From Chelonoidis abingdonii (Eukaryota > Chordata > Testudines > Testudinidae): DNA of 64,000 bases. The translations under genes and the position numbers were made by a program. Below the pieces are notes generated by a model that did not search any database, was not told the origin of the DNA, and saw only the letters and a program-made list of their open reading frames with translations. The stretch is taken from assembly GCF_003597395.2 (NCBI RefSeq), contig NC_133773.1, positions 75,467,705-75,531,704 of the forward strand, written 5' to 3'. Positions 24,501 to 36,420 of this stretch are shown here, piece after piece (the first letter of the stretch is position 1; the number at the start of each line of letters is the position of its first letter).

Positions 24501-25311
24501 TGTAGAAAGTGAGAGTATACTCATCCTTAGTCAGTTTGAACGCACAGTGGATATTTTGGCAGAATTCTGTTTTTCAGAACAAATGGAAAGTTTCTGTTTT
24601 GTTCCAATGTGGAATGAAAACAAATTCTAAACCTAGAAAGTTGCCATGGAATGGAATTATTGTCTCTGGACAGCTCTACTGGGAAGAAAGATCTTTTTAT
24701 ATACTTTGCTAGTGTTTGATTCCCCATGATGTAATCTTCTGGAGTGATGGTTTTCTGTAGCACTCCATAGATGTTGTGAATTCTAAGAAATGAGTATTAT
24801 GCTACTCTTTTAACCTGTTAACATGAGGTACTGGTGCAGCTTTGAAAAAACACTTTAGTAATACAAATGCTCTCTGCATCTTAAGCGCATCTGAAACTTG
24901 TTCCCTGCAGTGTCTTTGTTCCATTGGAACTGCACTTTTAATTTATCAGTTTTTTTGTTTTCAGTCCAAGAAAAAGGCACTTTAGTATGGGAAAAACTCC
25001 AGTGGGAAAATAGTGACATCACTGACAAAGCTAAAATTCTGATGCAGTGGAGCTGTTTTTGCCTGCAATCTTGAGGGGATACATGTTGAAATTAGGACCA
25101 AAAATTGATGGCAGTTGAGCAATCTCAAAATGCAATAGAGAATATGGCTTTTGGTGACACCCTTGGGTCAGAAAGACAACTGTGGCCGTATTGTGTTTGT
25201 AATGATTTATACAAGACATAACATAGTGTTTAATCGTTGACTTGCAATAAGTCACTGAAGGTATATTTTTAAACAGATGTGTTTCAAGACTATCCATGAA
25301 TTTTAATCTGT
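21566..25311. other. Intergenic DNA downstream of CEP44
   Basis: No gene is supported. It holds a 17-base G run (23992-24008), a scrap of a Penelope-like 3' end at 23708-23731 ('tatcaggggtagccgtgt'), and a tRNA-like SINE candidate near 24330. The longest frames (22815-23156 on minus, 113 codons; 25031-25330 on minus, 99 codons) show no motif. Confidence 0.6.
24330..24512 (+). repeat. Possible tRNA-derived SINE or MITE
   Basis: The stretch 'ttaggctactggcttgggatgtgggacactcaggttcgaatcc' ends in a good B-box-like GGTTCGAATCC. The downstream 'cctgattctcctacttcccagcc...cctaaccaccaggctgtag' roughly mirrors the head, so a foldback element is also possible. Confidence 0.4.
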
Positions 25312-25648
25312 GGCTACGTCTACACTGCACGATTATTTCGAAGTAGTTTAAACCGATATTACGAAACCGATGTTATAAATCGGTTTTGCGCGTCCACAAT
25401 GCGATCACAAAATCGATTGCTTGTGTCCATGTCCAAGCTACCATCGATTTCAGGAGCGGTGCACTGTGGGTAGCTGTTCCTCAGCTATCCATAGTTCCCA
25501 CTTCCGGGTTGAGAGCACAGTGCCTGATGGGCAGAAAACATTGCCCGGGTGGTGCTGGTACAGCCTCACCCTCCCTTTGTGAGGGCAAGACAACCTTTGG
25601 CGCGTTTTTTTCGCGGAGTGCATTGAGCAAACGCATAGCACAGCAATC

Positions 25649-26754
25649 ATGGACCCTGAGATCACAAACGGTATCCTGACGTTGTCACACCTGCGTACTC
25701 TCGTGCTGACTATACGGAACAATGAACTGCAAAGCAGGAGGAGAGGAGGAGGCAGCTATTGCTGAGCGGCGAGGACAGCGATGACGAGATGGAGGCAGAA
25801 TTCTCCATAACCGCTGGCCCAGCGTTTTGGAGCTGCTGCTATTAACGGGCATCTACTACCATTGAACGCCGAATTTGGGCACGGGAACAAGCACAGACTG
25901 GTGGGACCGCATTGTTTTGACGGTGTGGACGATTCGCAGTGGCTGCGAAACTTTCGCATGGCGTAAGAGCACTTTCTTAGAACTTTGTGACATGCTTTCC
26001 CTGCCCTGAAACCGCCGTATATACAAACATGAGAGCAGCCCTCACAGTGGAGAAGCGAGTGGCAATAGTCCCTCTGGAAGCTTGCACCGCCAGACAGCTA
26101 CCGGTCAGTCGGGAATCATTTTGGAGTGGGCAAATCTATGTGGGGCTGCAGTGATGCAAGTACCAAAGCAATCGTTAAGCTGCTGCTACGAAAAGTTGTG
26201 ACTCTGGGAAACGTGCAGGTGATAGTGGATGGCTTTGCCTGCAATGGTTTTCCGAACTGTGGTGGGGCCATAGATGGAACCCATATCCCTATCTTGGCCC
26301 CAGAACACCAGGGCACCCAGTACGTGAACCGCAAGGGTACTTTTCAATGGTGCTGCAAGCACTGGTGGACCACAAGGGACGTTTCACTCACATCCACGTG
26401 GATGGCCAGGAAGGGTTCATGACGCTCGCGTCTTCAGGAGCACTAGTCTGTTTAAACGGCTGCAGCAAGGAATTACTTCCCAGACCAAAATAACCGTTGG
26501 AATGTTCAAATGCCTATAGTTATCCTGGGGGACCCAGCCTACCCCTTGATGCCATGGCTCATGAAGCCATACACTGGCACCTGGACAGTGGTCAGGAGCT
26601 GTTCAACTACAGGCTGAGCAAGTGCCGGATGGTGGTAGAATGTGCATTTGGCCGTTTAAAGGGTCGCTGGCGATCATTACTTACTCGCTCAGACCTCAGC
26701 CAAACCAATGTCCCGCTTGTTATTGCTGCTTGCTGTGTGCTCCACAATCTTTGA
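25649..26754 (+). pseudogene. Harbinger nuclease (HARBI1-like) pseudogene
   Basis: This is the DDE nuclease that cuts and joins the transposon ends. It starts at ATG 25649 (MDPEITNGILTLSHLRT). Three catalytic-motif blocks remain visible: FPNCGGAIDGTHIPI (about 26250-26290, first Asp), a GDPAYPL-like block in another frame (about 26530-26550, second Asp), and VVECAFGRLKGRWR (26630-26672, Glu). It ends ACCVLHNL and TGA at 26752-26754, as HARBI1-type proteins do. Frameshifts separate the blocks (between about 26360 and 26540) and stops break the N-terminal half, so no full protein can be made. The vertebrate gene HARBI1 is a tamed relative; this copy is an element pseudogene. Confidence 0.85.
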
Positions 26755-28764
26755 GACTAAGGGGGAGACATTTATGGCTGGGTGGAGGCTGAGGCAAATC
26801 ACCTGGCCGCTGAGTACGAGCAGCCAGAACCAGGGCGATTAGAAGAGCACACCTGGAGGCGCTGCGCATCAGAGAAGCCTTGAAAAACAAGTTTCAGCAC
26901 GGCCCAGGGTACGGTGTGACTGTTTGCTTCCCCTTGATGAACCCTCCGCACTTGATGGACTTATTCAGTGTAAGCAACCCACCCTCCCCCTTTTCTTACA
27001 GGTTGGCGAAGGAAATAAATCCTGTATCGTTTAAAAAATCATTTATTATTCATTAAAAGTAATTATGCATCTGTTAAAAATCATGAGTTTTCCTTACTAG
27101 ATTTCCCTGTAGCAACCACCCCTCCCCTTTCGATGTATTCTGTATTACAAAGGAACTAAAAAAAGGGCAGAGAATTAGGAAGGTGTCCCTGCTGCTGTGC
27201 TTTGGAAGGAGGGGGAAGGAAAGGCTACTAAGCACATTGTAGCGTAATTACAGCCTTTTCCTTGACTCTGCAGGGGTGTGAGAGTAGGCGGGTGCAGAAA
27301 GCCTTCCACCACGCGTTCTACACGTCTGGGTGAGGAGATATGGGACGTGGGCTTGCAGGGAGGTTATACAGGGCTGCAGTGCACTCTGCTACTGTGCTGC
27401 TCTTCCTGAAGCCCACCATGCGTTGGAGGATTTCAGTTTGAGAACGCAGCAGATCCAGCGTTGCTTCTCTCCAACGCTGGTCTTCCTGCCAGCCCTCTCA
27501 GATCGTTCATGCATCTTTCCTGTACTTTGCTACCACATCCTTCCAATCATTCTGTTTATCCTCTCATTGCGTGTTCATCAATAATTTCTGTGAACATTTC
27601 ATCTCGCGTTCTTCTTCTTCTCCGCCGTATCACAGCACACCTCGTGATGGCATAGGGACTTCTGAGAAATGTGCAGCTGCATGGGGAAGGCAACCAGGGT
27701 GATAAGTATGTGGAAAGATACCTTTACAGAGCATGATAGTACTCTTTCACATAGAACACTATCCACCTTCTCAGAGCACATGTGATCTCTATACAGGTCT
27801 CATTTTGTAGCGTTTAAATATTCAGTGTCTGTGTGACTGGTGTGGCACACAACAGACGCAGGTACGGCCAAACGTACGTCCGCGCGGCGATGGTAAGTGA
27901 GGCTTTAAAATTTGACTTCTCCGCCGTTCATATACACAGTAATCTATATGATGCCTTGCTCCTGTTAAGAGGAACCTGCAAAGCCCAAACCCCCCTCTTT
28001 CACATCCACCAACAGCGCATGGCTCCTATATATACGATCACTGCTAGTGATCACCCTATATCACCCCCGCATCGCGTTGCTGGTAGCAAGGAAGATTCGC
28101 TTGCCAGACGCTGAAAACTCGTCGCTATCCCTCCTCCCATCCCCCGCTCTGGCCATAGCAAAATCGCCATGTCTGCCCCTGTTTACATTCCTGATGTTCT
28201 ACAAGGTACAATGGATGATATCTCTCTCCTGACAATAGCACCGCAGAGGCAGATCGTTTGTTTATGCAATGCCTTCAGTGCAATGCTTCAATGCCTGCAG
28301 TAACCAAGTCTTGCAAAATGCAAGGCGTTGAAAAGTTACTACTATGGGGGAACGGAGAAGGCTGTCTTGGCCAGAAATGTTTCTCAATATAGCATAAGGG
28401 TTTTGAGTTCCTCCACGATCGATTCATGGACATTTAATTTGGAGGATTTTCACTCCATCCCCAGACATTGTTAACGAAAATTTTCCTGTAACAGTAATGG
28501 CTGCGACTGCAGCAAAAGCCCTGGTGTCAATGCGATCTACAAAAACCGTCTTGTTTTAATCCGTGTTTGGTACAGAATGAAGGGACACTTACCGGAGGTT
28601 CGCTTCCATGGCTTCACTGTCTGGGCTTCTCGCTTGGGAGCGCAGGGACTGTGATTCTTGGGTCTCAAAAGATCCTGGCTGTTGGGTTTATGGGACTGCT
28701 GTGTGCTATCACCCGGTCATCTTCATCCTCAAATTCGTCTCCATCTTCCCCCTCGGCTACATCC

Positions 28765-29169
28765 TCAGAAAACTTGATATTTCAATCCAAAGTCTGAATC
28801 CACGGACAGGGGTGGGGCACTCGGTAGCGCTGAACCCCAAATTGCATGTAGTTCAGCATAGAAGCGGCATTGTTTCGGCTCAGAGCCTGACCTTCCGTTT
28901 GCTTCTCTGGCTTTCTGGTAACCCTGTCTAAGTTCCTTCAGTTTCACTCGCACTGAAGGGAGTCTCTGCTGTGACCTTTATCAGCATAGACTTTGAAATT
29001 CTTTCAAAAACTTTTTCATTTGTCTTTTGGAACGCAGTGCTGTGAGCACTGAGTCCTCACCCCAGATAGCGATCAGATCCAGAACCTCCTGTGTGGTCCA
29101 AGCTGGCGCTCTTCTTCGAATATCAGGAGACTGCATTGTGACGAGTGCAAATGAGCTCTGTGTGGTCAC
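28765..29169 (-). pseudogene. Harbinger Myb/SANT-like DNA-binding protein, broken
   Basis: Harbinger elements carry a second gene for a Myb/SANT (trihelix-like) protein that binds the element ends and brings the nuclease to the nucleus. Two minus-strand frames carry the pieces. 28981-29169 contains RRRAPAWTTQEVLDLIAIWG with the domain's tryptophans. 28765-28953 contains VKLKELRQGYQKAREANGRS and the SEPKQCRFYAELHAI signature. The frame changes between 28953 and 28981 and the middle of the domain is damaged. Orientation opposite to the nuclease is normal for these elements. Confidence 0.82.
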
Positions 29170-29670
29170 CTGTGTGTGTGCTGACCCTCACGGTGGACAA
29201 TCAGGAAATGGAATTCAAAAGTTCGCGGGGATTCAGGCTTTTTCCTGTCTACCTGGCCAGTGCATCACAGTTTTAGTGTCCGATGCTATCATGAGTGCCC
29301 TGTGACAATGGTCTGAAACCAAATTGGGAGTGGCCACTTGGGCACAGAGTCAATCGCTCCCTCTGGTTTCTGAAAATTGAGTATGTCCTGCCTGGACTGT
29401 CATAGCCACGACTGCCTGCCTCCAAGTGACCCCCCCCGTTTGATGTCACAAAATAAGTCTATGTTTCTTATTCTTGTATTCCTCACTACTGCATGAACAG
29501 AAATGGGGGTGGGCCCTGCCACGGTAGCTGCAGAGGGTTGGGAGAGAAGTGAAGCAATGAGTGCGGTTCTTGCGGGAGAACCCCTGTTAATACAGCCATG
29601 GAGTAGCTGCGCTCTTCTAATCACTTTGACTGTCTTCTTCAGAGGAGTAGCCGTGTTAGGCTGGTCTGTA

Positions 29671-29754
29671 AAAGCAGCAGAGAATCCTGTGGCACCTTAT
29701 AGACTAACAGACGTCTGTTAGTCTGTAAGGTGCCACAGGATTCTCTGCTGCTTT
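29671..29754. repeat. 84-bp near-perfect palindrome from Penelope-like 3' ends
   Basis: Arms 29671-29712 and 29713-29754 are 42 nt each, complementary except at one pair (29700/29725), with no spacer. The sequence 'aatcctgtggcacctta.agactaacag' is the 3' end of turtle Penelope-like elements, and the left flank 'agtagccgtgttaggctgg' extends it. It is therefore a head-to-head joint of two such ends inside the Harbinger element. Confidence 0.85.
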
Positions 29755-29802
29755 GACTCTTCTTGTAGTCGGACTGACTCTATTTTTAGACAGCATAAGG
29801 GA

Positions 29803-29834
29803 GGGATTGACTCAGTGGCCAGTGAGTCAATCCC
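29803..29834. repeat. Hairpin motif, copy 1 (GGGATTGACTC/GAGTCAATCCC)
   Basis: Arms 29803-29813 and 29824-29834 are a perfect 11-bp inverted repeat. The loop AGTGGCCAGT can itself pair except for one G:G position. It is preceded by 'tatttttagacagcataaggga', shared with copy 2 at 32154-32186. Confidence 0.75.
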
Positions 29835-30511
29835 AAGTTTGCTTTTGCGTTGCGCCCCGGCTGATTTAGCCAGGGGCACTATGATAGCAGTGGACAGTTA
29901 GAGAAGGAGAGATAACCGTCATGTCATTGCCAGTTTTCTCTGGCAGTAGACGGTACAGAACGACTGGTAACCATCTCTGCTATCATTGCAAAAGCAATTG
30001 AATGTGGTGTGTAGCGCTCGAGTGTCGCCTCTGTCTCCACGGCATTCTAGTAAACAAATGGTGACGGGAAAAACAAAAAGCCGACGGTCTCTAGTGCTGC
30101 CGTGCTATTGTTTCTGCAAGGGCAATCCAGGAGAAAAATGTGCGAAAGGACTGTCTGCTGATGTTTTCCCGGAGCAAGGAATGACTGACAACGTTTACCC
30201 AAGAACCCCCCGTGACCATTAACATTTGCATCAGGGCCGGGGATCATGGAGGACAGAACGGGGTGCTGAGGACTCCCGCTATCCCACAGTCCCAGCAGTC
30301 TCTTACTATTTGCATTCTTGGCTTAGCGCCCAGTGCTGTAGCTTACAACACGGTGTCTTTTATGGTTCACGGAACAGCTATTCAGTTTCTTCCCCTACCC
30401 CAGCATGAGAAATGAAAGTTAAATAAAGCAATCCTTGAGTACTTACAATGTCACCCTCTTTTTACTGAATGCTACTGACAGAGGCGAATCTGCAGCACTG
30501 AGGAGCATTAG

Positions 30512-30589
30512 AGCTTTGCACAGTGGCAGTATCATAACCAATGAAGTTAATCTGAGGTGTGATTATTGCTACTTGAAAATCTGTTCCTT
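30512..30589 (+). pseudogene. U4 snRNA-like fragment (5' half)
   Basis: U4 is the spliceosomal RNA that pairs with U6. This stretch starts AGCTTTGCACAGTGGCAGTA and continues through 'accaatga', 'gattattgct' and 'cttgaaaa', following the first roughly 75 nt of vertebrate U4, including the 5' stem-loop. Most differences are CG to CA or TG changes, the pattern of methylated CpG decay. The 3' half (central stem-loop and Sm site) is absent, so it is a truncated retro-pseudogene within the Harbinger region. Confidence 0.8.
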
Positions 30590-32153
30590 TCCTGGTGGTA
30601 AGTGGTACAGTACTACTGGAAACAGTAGAAACTGTCTACCATCCCCCACACGCACTCAGTAATGGACAGAACGGATGATAACCCTGTTAAATTTTTTGAA
30701 AGGAAAATCGCGGATTACTCACCTTGGAGACTGGGTCAATCAGTGCCCTTCTACTGGTTTAATAAAAATAGAGTACAGTCCAGACGAGAAGGATACAGTG
30801 TATTAAAATAAGTAAGGTAGCAGCAGCGCAGCGTCTCCGCTCAGTATTCCAGAGGGACGCCGCTGCATTGTATACGCAACCGTTGCTGTCCCACCTACCT
30901 GGGCTACACAGCAGTGACTTCCCCCACCCATTTGTTGGTCTATGAGTTATGAAGAAGCCAGAGATAACGATCACAGAGTTAGTTACTGAGATAGTATGAG
31001 GGGGAGGGAGCCACCATTGGGCTATGACAGTCCATGCAGTTCAGAAACTTTTCTTTACGAAGCAGAGGAAGGGGTTGATGAAGCTCAGCCCCAGGTGAAA
31101 GATGAGACAGTTACCAGCTTCTGTACCACCCTGTCAGAAAAAGAAGTCATTCCGCATTTTCACCCGGAGCCCCCGGACCACGACTCAGCCAGGAGCAATC
31201 ACTGGGCAGCCGTTACCTCCTAGGAGAGCGGGCAAGAGCGGGATACTGCTCTATCACGCAGCAGCATCGCGTTCTGCCCAGCAATTCAGGACACAGAGGG
31301 TGACATTACAGTACTCAAGGAATTATTTATTTCACTTTTTTTTACCGTGCTGGAGGGGGGAAGAAAACTGATGAGCTGTTCGTGAACCACGCAAGACACC
31401 GTGTTGTACGCTAGCAGACATTGGGCGCGCAGCCAAAAATGCAAATATTTTCAGAGACCCTGTGACGACTGGTAGCTGGTAGTCCCTCATTACCCCCTCC
31501 TCCCCTCCATGGACATCCCTTTGAGTTGTCTGGCTTCCTGTTTACTGTTTCACTGCACCGGCTGTTATCCTGAGTTTTTTTCAAAAGCTTGGCAATTTCT
31601 GTTTCTTTAACGAGCTCTGATAAAAGAGATTGTCTCAGATACAGCATACACTGTATCTCCCGGGTTCAATTGCAGGAGAATACTTTGCATTTTGAACGCA
31701 AATCGCCACCCGGTGGATCAGAGCTGGACACGTGAAAGCGGAATGTCACTGTAAAGCTCTCTGGGGATCTTGCCCTGTTTTACCGGCACTCCGCCTATCG
31801 AGTTCGGATTGCGCGACCAGAGGGTAGTGGTGCACTGTCTTGCTAAGAATAATAGGCAAGACTGTAACAGAGATCCGAGTGTTCACGAGAGCCACAGGTG
31901 CTCCGTGTCAGTATTCACAGGGGTGCCCCTGCAGAGGGCACCCGTTGTACTTCCCCTCCCTCAACCTTTCCTGGGCTACACGTTCATTTCCCCTCCCCCT
32001 GTTGTGTCTGAAGTATTAAGGATACCAGAAAAGAACAGAGACTTGTTCAGTGAGAGAAATGATGTGCGGGGGGGAGGCACTTGGAGGCAGGCCTCCCGGG
32101 GCTATGAAAGTCCAGGCGACGAACGGACTTCTAATTTTTAGACACATAAGGGA

Positions 32154-32186
32154 GGAATTGACTCATTGCCAAAGCGAGTCAATCCC
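32154..32186. repeat. Hairpin motif, copy 2
   Basis: GGAATTGACTC (32154-32164) pairs with GAGTCAATCCC (32176-32186) with one mismatch. The same leader 'ttttagacacataaggga' precedes it, and 'gggctatgaaagtccag' lies about 50 bp upstream. A similar 'gggctatgacagtccatg' lies at about 31018, so parts of this region are duplicated. Confidence 0.7.
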
Positions 32187-32400
32187 AAAATGTATGCAAA
32201 AATTTTGGCCCCAAGTTTCAATGATTAAGCTTGTTTTTAGCCGTTCTGTCCTATCTACTGCTAGCGGTAGCAATGTTGCTCGATGTTAAGCAGTTAGGAC
32301 GGATTCTCTGGATGGTGGCAGGTCTGCAGAACTGTCTACACGTCCTCATAATCATTCACCCCCCCAAGTCGTCTTTGTTCCCCTTTTCAGAAGATAATGC

Positions 32401-35400
32401 CTCTCTGTCTTAAGAAGAACTGCTTTGACAGCCGTACACGTTGTTACATGGTGGTTCTATCAAAACGTCTCTCATTCTACGTACTGTCTATGTTGAGCGA
32501 TCTTTTAGGAGGGCGTAGTGGGTGTTCCCTCGTTTTATCCTTGTGGTAATGTTTTTGTACCATCCTTGCATACTGATGTGTTGTGTTAGACTAATGCTAG
32601 CACTTCTTACGAATCGTTATTTCTGCAGTATTAGCCCTGGTTCTCGCCAGATTTTGTGGAAGGCCTGCCTCATACCAGCCTACTGATTACAGCAGGCTTA
32701 CATGCTCAGGGCTCTCCTCTTACTACATTCCCCTGCTTTTCGTCTTTATGGGGAGAATGTTACCCATTTATTTATTAACCAGTTTTTAAATATTGCTGTT
32801 ACGTGGTGATACGCCAGACACTGAACAAGATGTCTGAATAACATGTGCCTTACTCAGGGATGAAGTGTACTGATCCAAAGTGTTCTGCTACTACCAGTGT
32901 TTAACGGATGAATTTTGTTTACCCAGTTTGTAGTTACCATGTAACTTACTTTTTTTTTTAAGACCACGATTGGGGGCTTTGGGTTGTTTGGGCCTGTTAT
33001 TGTAATGTGTGCTTCCATTTCTTTTGATATTATTTGTGTGTCTCGGCTAAATGGTTAGCAATGTTAGAGAACACATTGTTAAAATGGCTGTACAACAATA
33101 CAATCAGAATTGCTAGAAATGAAAGTCAAGCTAGAAAACATCCCTTCTGAAGTTGGTGGAGGTGTAATGGCCCTACAAATTCCTGAAAACAGAAATCTAC
33201 TAAATGTGATCATCAATTACCGGTAGCTACATTCCCTTTCAGTTAAAATTCTGGTATCTTACCAAAACCTTGCTTCCAAGTGCTTGTGCCTGTCTAGTTT
33301 TCCGATTCTTGAAATGTATTTGTCTGTGGCAGTGACATAACTGATCCACTGTATATATAGAAGAACATCTATCTTCCTTGAAGTTTCCCAGCTCTGTGTT
33401 AAAATATCAGTTTGCTCACTTAAATAATACAGATATTCATCGCGAAGATTCTTCCACTAAAACATGAATAAAAAAATATTTTATTAACTCTGAGGCATGA
33501 GCTACCAAAAGGTCCAATCGCTTTATTCCAGTAGTTAAACATGAAGCTCATGTAGGCGGGACACCTGTAGTCGCTCTGAGATTTCTTTTCTTTTTCTGGT
33601 AGTTTCATTGCAGGTTCATATTAATTCATAGTGTAGAACGTAGCAAGGCTTATACACGGCTACGGGTAAGGCTGACTTTTGTGCGTTAATGGAAACACTG
33701 GTTTTGGGGCTTAAAAATGAAAAGATTTGAGCACACCGGGGGAAATTCTGGTAAATCTTATGGAAGCCAATGTGATTGAGTTCCGTTGCCTGCAATAATT
33801 GCACCAGGATCGGTCTGCTGGAGTACAATAGTAAGCATTTTAAAAATCCATTAATATAGTGTGGAATAGTTGTATCCATATGACAAGATTTCAGATTGGA
33901 CAATATGGGGTCAAAGCTCACTTGGTCTAAGGCTCCTTTGACATTTTAAATTTGCGTAATGAATCTGAGGTGTAGGGAAGGATGCGATGAAGTAAAATAG
34001 TTTAAACTTGCTTAGAGGAAAAACCATGTAGCCAAGACCGTAAGTCATTTAAACTAAATGATGTACTCATACTGGATCTGTTTGGGCAAGTCTCGATGAT
34101 TGCATCAAATTCATAAACCAGCTGGCTTGGCCCCTAAAGGGAGGAAAAGTCTTAAGTGGTGTTTGGTCTTCGGTCTATAAGTTTTGGCCGAAACTTCCCA
34201 TGTTTGGCCCAAGTGTGGGTTGTTAGGGTGTTGAATTAATCCCAGAGTCTGGTTTCACTTAGTCAATCACGTTAAGCACTCAGAAGATGTTTCTTGTTCA
34301 TTCTGGTCACCTTGTCTTTGAACCCAACTTGAGATCTGGCACAGTTGAACTGTTAAAATTTAATTTCATAAGTTTATTTTCTTGAAACCAGAAATGTAAA
34401 ACATTTCTTTTGTGTGTTGCAGTTGGTGTGATCCGGTGTCCAATATCCGCGGAGTGCAGACAGATAGACCTGGTGGATACTACTTTGTGATGAGGACACT
34501 TCAGAAGCCACCAAAGTAGCTCTGATGAGAATCAGAACTAGGTAGTCTTTCTGCTTTTCTTACTGCCAGTTAGGTAATGTGGTGTATGTACATCTTTAAG
34601 TAAAAGGGATTGAGCATCTAAAAGAATGAACATTTTACTGGACTTTATTACATGCAATTAAAAGCCCCACAGGGAAATGACATCTTTGTAAGTAACTATG
34701 TGACTTGTTGTTCTGGTTTAGGTGTGCACTAGTTGTGAAGATAATCTAGTGCTGTGGGCTGTTGTGTGGAATGTGCGCGGAATGCTTGTGCAAGAACATG
34801 CATAGAAGCAACACAGCGACGTAAAATTTCACTAAAGATCAATGATCAGAAAAAAGAGATTCTCCTCCAGTAGTTGCTATCTTTGCCCAATCCTATCCTG
34901 TAGCCTAGGAAAAAACTATTTGGAGGTTTCGTGGTGTGAGTGCAGCCGCATGTGCCGCATACAAACCAGAGAGGAAGGATGAGGTTGTATGCTACTTATC
35001 CTAGGCCTGCTTCTCCTGGAAGTTTTTTTGAGAAAGTAGGGGAAGCCACATGCAGTCAGTAGCCTTGAAAGTGGAAGAAACTTATACATGTTAAATGAGC
35101 ATTAAAATGGCTTGGTCTGGTAATACCTTAATACTGTTAAAAGGGTTTGTGAAGGAAATGCATAAGTATATAACAGAAAACAGGCAAGGCTCTATTTTTG
35201 GTTGGGTTGGTTTTTTTTTTTAAAAAGCATGAGAGGTGCACCACACTCTAATCAAACAGAATGGACGTGTGTATTCGAATGCATACCAGATACCTTAGTA
35301 GACAAATGTATTTAACTTCTGCAGCAGCTAGGACAGGAATATGGGAGCGTCAACTGGTTCTGTTTTGGCTTAAGTATCAGTACAAATTACTAAAGTTTCC

Positions 35401-36420
35401 AGTTGCCAGAACCTGCTGGTTCTCTCATCTTGCTAGTAACAGAGCCAAACTAGCTTTCAGGAATTCTAGGTATGTATTTTCCAAGGCTGATTAGTTTTAA
35501 AAAGGGTTGGAGGAGTGTAGAAACAGATGTCAACTCGTCTGGTGGAGAGGACTCGGAATACACCTTTAATTATGGTCTTTGGACCAAGGACTATGAAGTT
35601 TGTCATAAATGTACACCCTTTAGTATGCACAGGGCTCCCACAGGAGGTATTAAATAAAGATTGGGCATAGAATCTGGCCCTTGTACAAAGTATGCCAGTA
35701 ACTGTGCATTCAGTATCACTAGTGGGGATTGCCAACTGGTAGCACACATTTCAGGGGACCATCACTGGTTTCTGCTTAGTATCCTTCACCCAGTTTATCA
35801 TATGCAATTATCAGTTTCCTGGTACTACTGCACTAACTGAGTGCACAAATGTGATGTGGTGAAAGATTGCACATCTAAAGGTATTGATGACAATTAAGGG
35901 ACCACACCACTTTCTCATTAGGGCTTTGCAGCTCATTAACCCACAGCCTGAATAATTAAATGGGGACGAGGCATCCTACTGAACTGTTCAGGGTATCGTA
36001 AAACTCGCATTTTCATTTGGAAGGTTTTCTTTGCACAAAGGGACATATAAGATATTAAACTGAAAGCTTAGATTCGCAGAAGCTGTCGTCATGTCGGCTG
36101 GTTCAAATATGACAGTACTGGAGTCTGTTCACAATAGTGAATATCAAAGTAAGGTTGAGAGTAGTAACTAGTAACGCTCGTGGATGGCAGTTTGATCCCC
36201 TTCATGTAGTTGCAACTTTAAAAGTGCTTCCAGAACTCCTGGTCTAATATCCAAAACTGTAAATTATTAATGACTTATAAGCCTTAATATAAGAAAAATG
36301 GTTGATTAGTTCAAAAACTTGCTAGTCTTCTAGCAGCAAAATAAACTTTAAGAGGCTTTTGATTTCTGCCTTAAATTTGACATCATGAACGTAACCAGAG
36401 TCTATTGTAGAGAATCACGA
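32401..36420. other. Unassigned sequence, moderately CpG-rich
   Basis: I recognise no repeat family here. I counted 17 CpG in 33001-34020, intermediate between the block on the right and ordinary flanking DNA. The longest frame (33616-33921 on minus, 101 codons) has no motif. An exon-like piece lies at 34425-34519, with a pyrimidine-rich acceptor (TTTCTTTTGTGTGTTGCAG) and an ATTAAA near 34657. Its two open frames of about 20-30 codons are not recognised. Confidence 0.4.

Larger units (their letters stand above)
25312..32400 (+). mobile_element. Broken PIF/Harbinger DNA transposon (right edge unclear)
   Basis: The left end GGCTACGTCTACACTGCACG, followed by AT-rich 'cgatattacgaaaccgatgt' words, is a typical turtle Harbinger terminus. 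The element carries both Harbinger genes in opposite directions: a nuclease on plus (25649-26754) and a Myb/SANT-like protein on minus (28765-29169). Both are broken. CpG is frequent, so the copy is not very old or is GC-rich by origin. The expected inverted right terminus (GTGTAGACGTAGCC-like) was not found up to 46 kb, so the right limit is a guess, set where the second copy of an internal hairpin motif ends. Later insertions include a Penelope-derived palindrome and a U4-like fragment. Confidence 0.7.
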
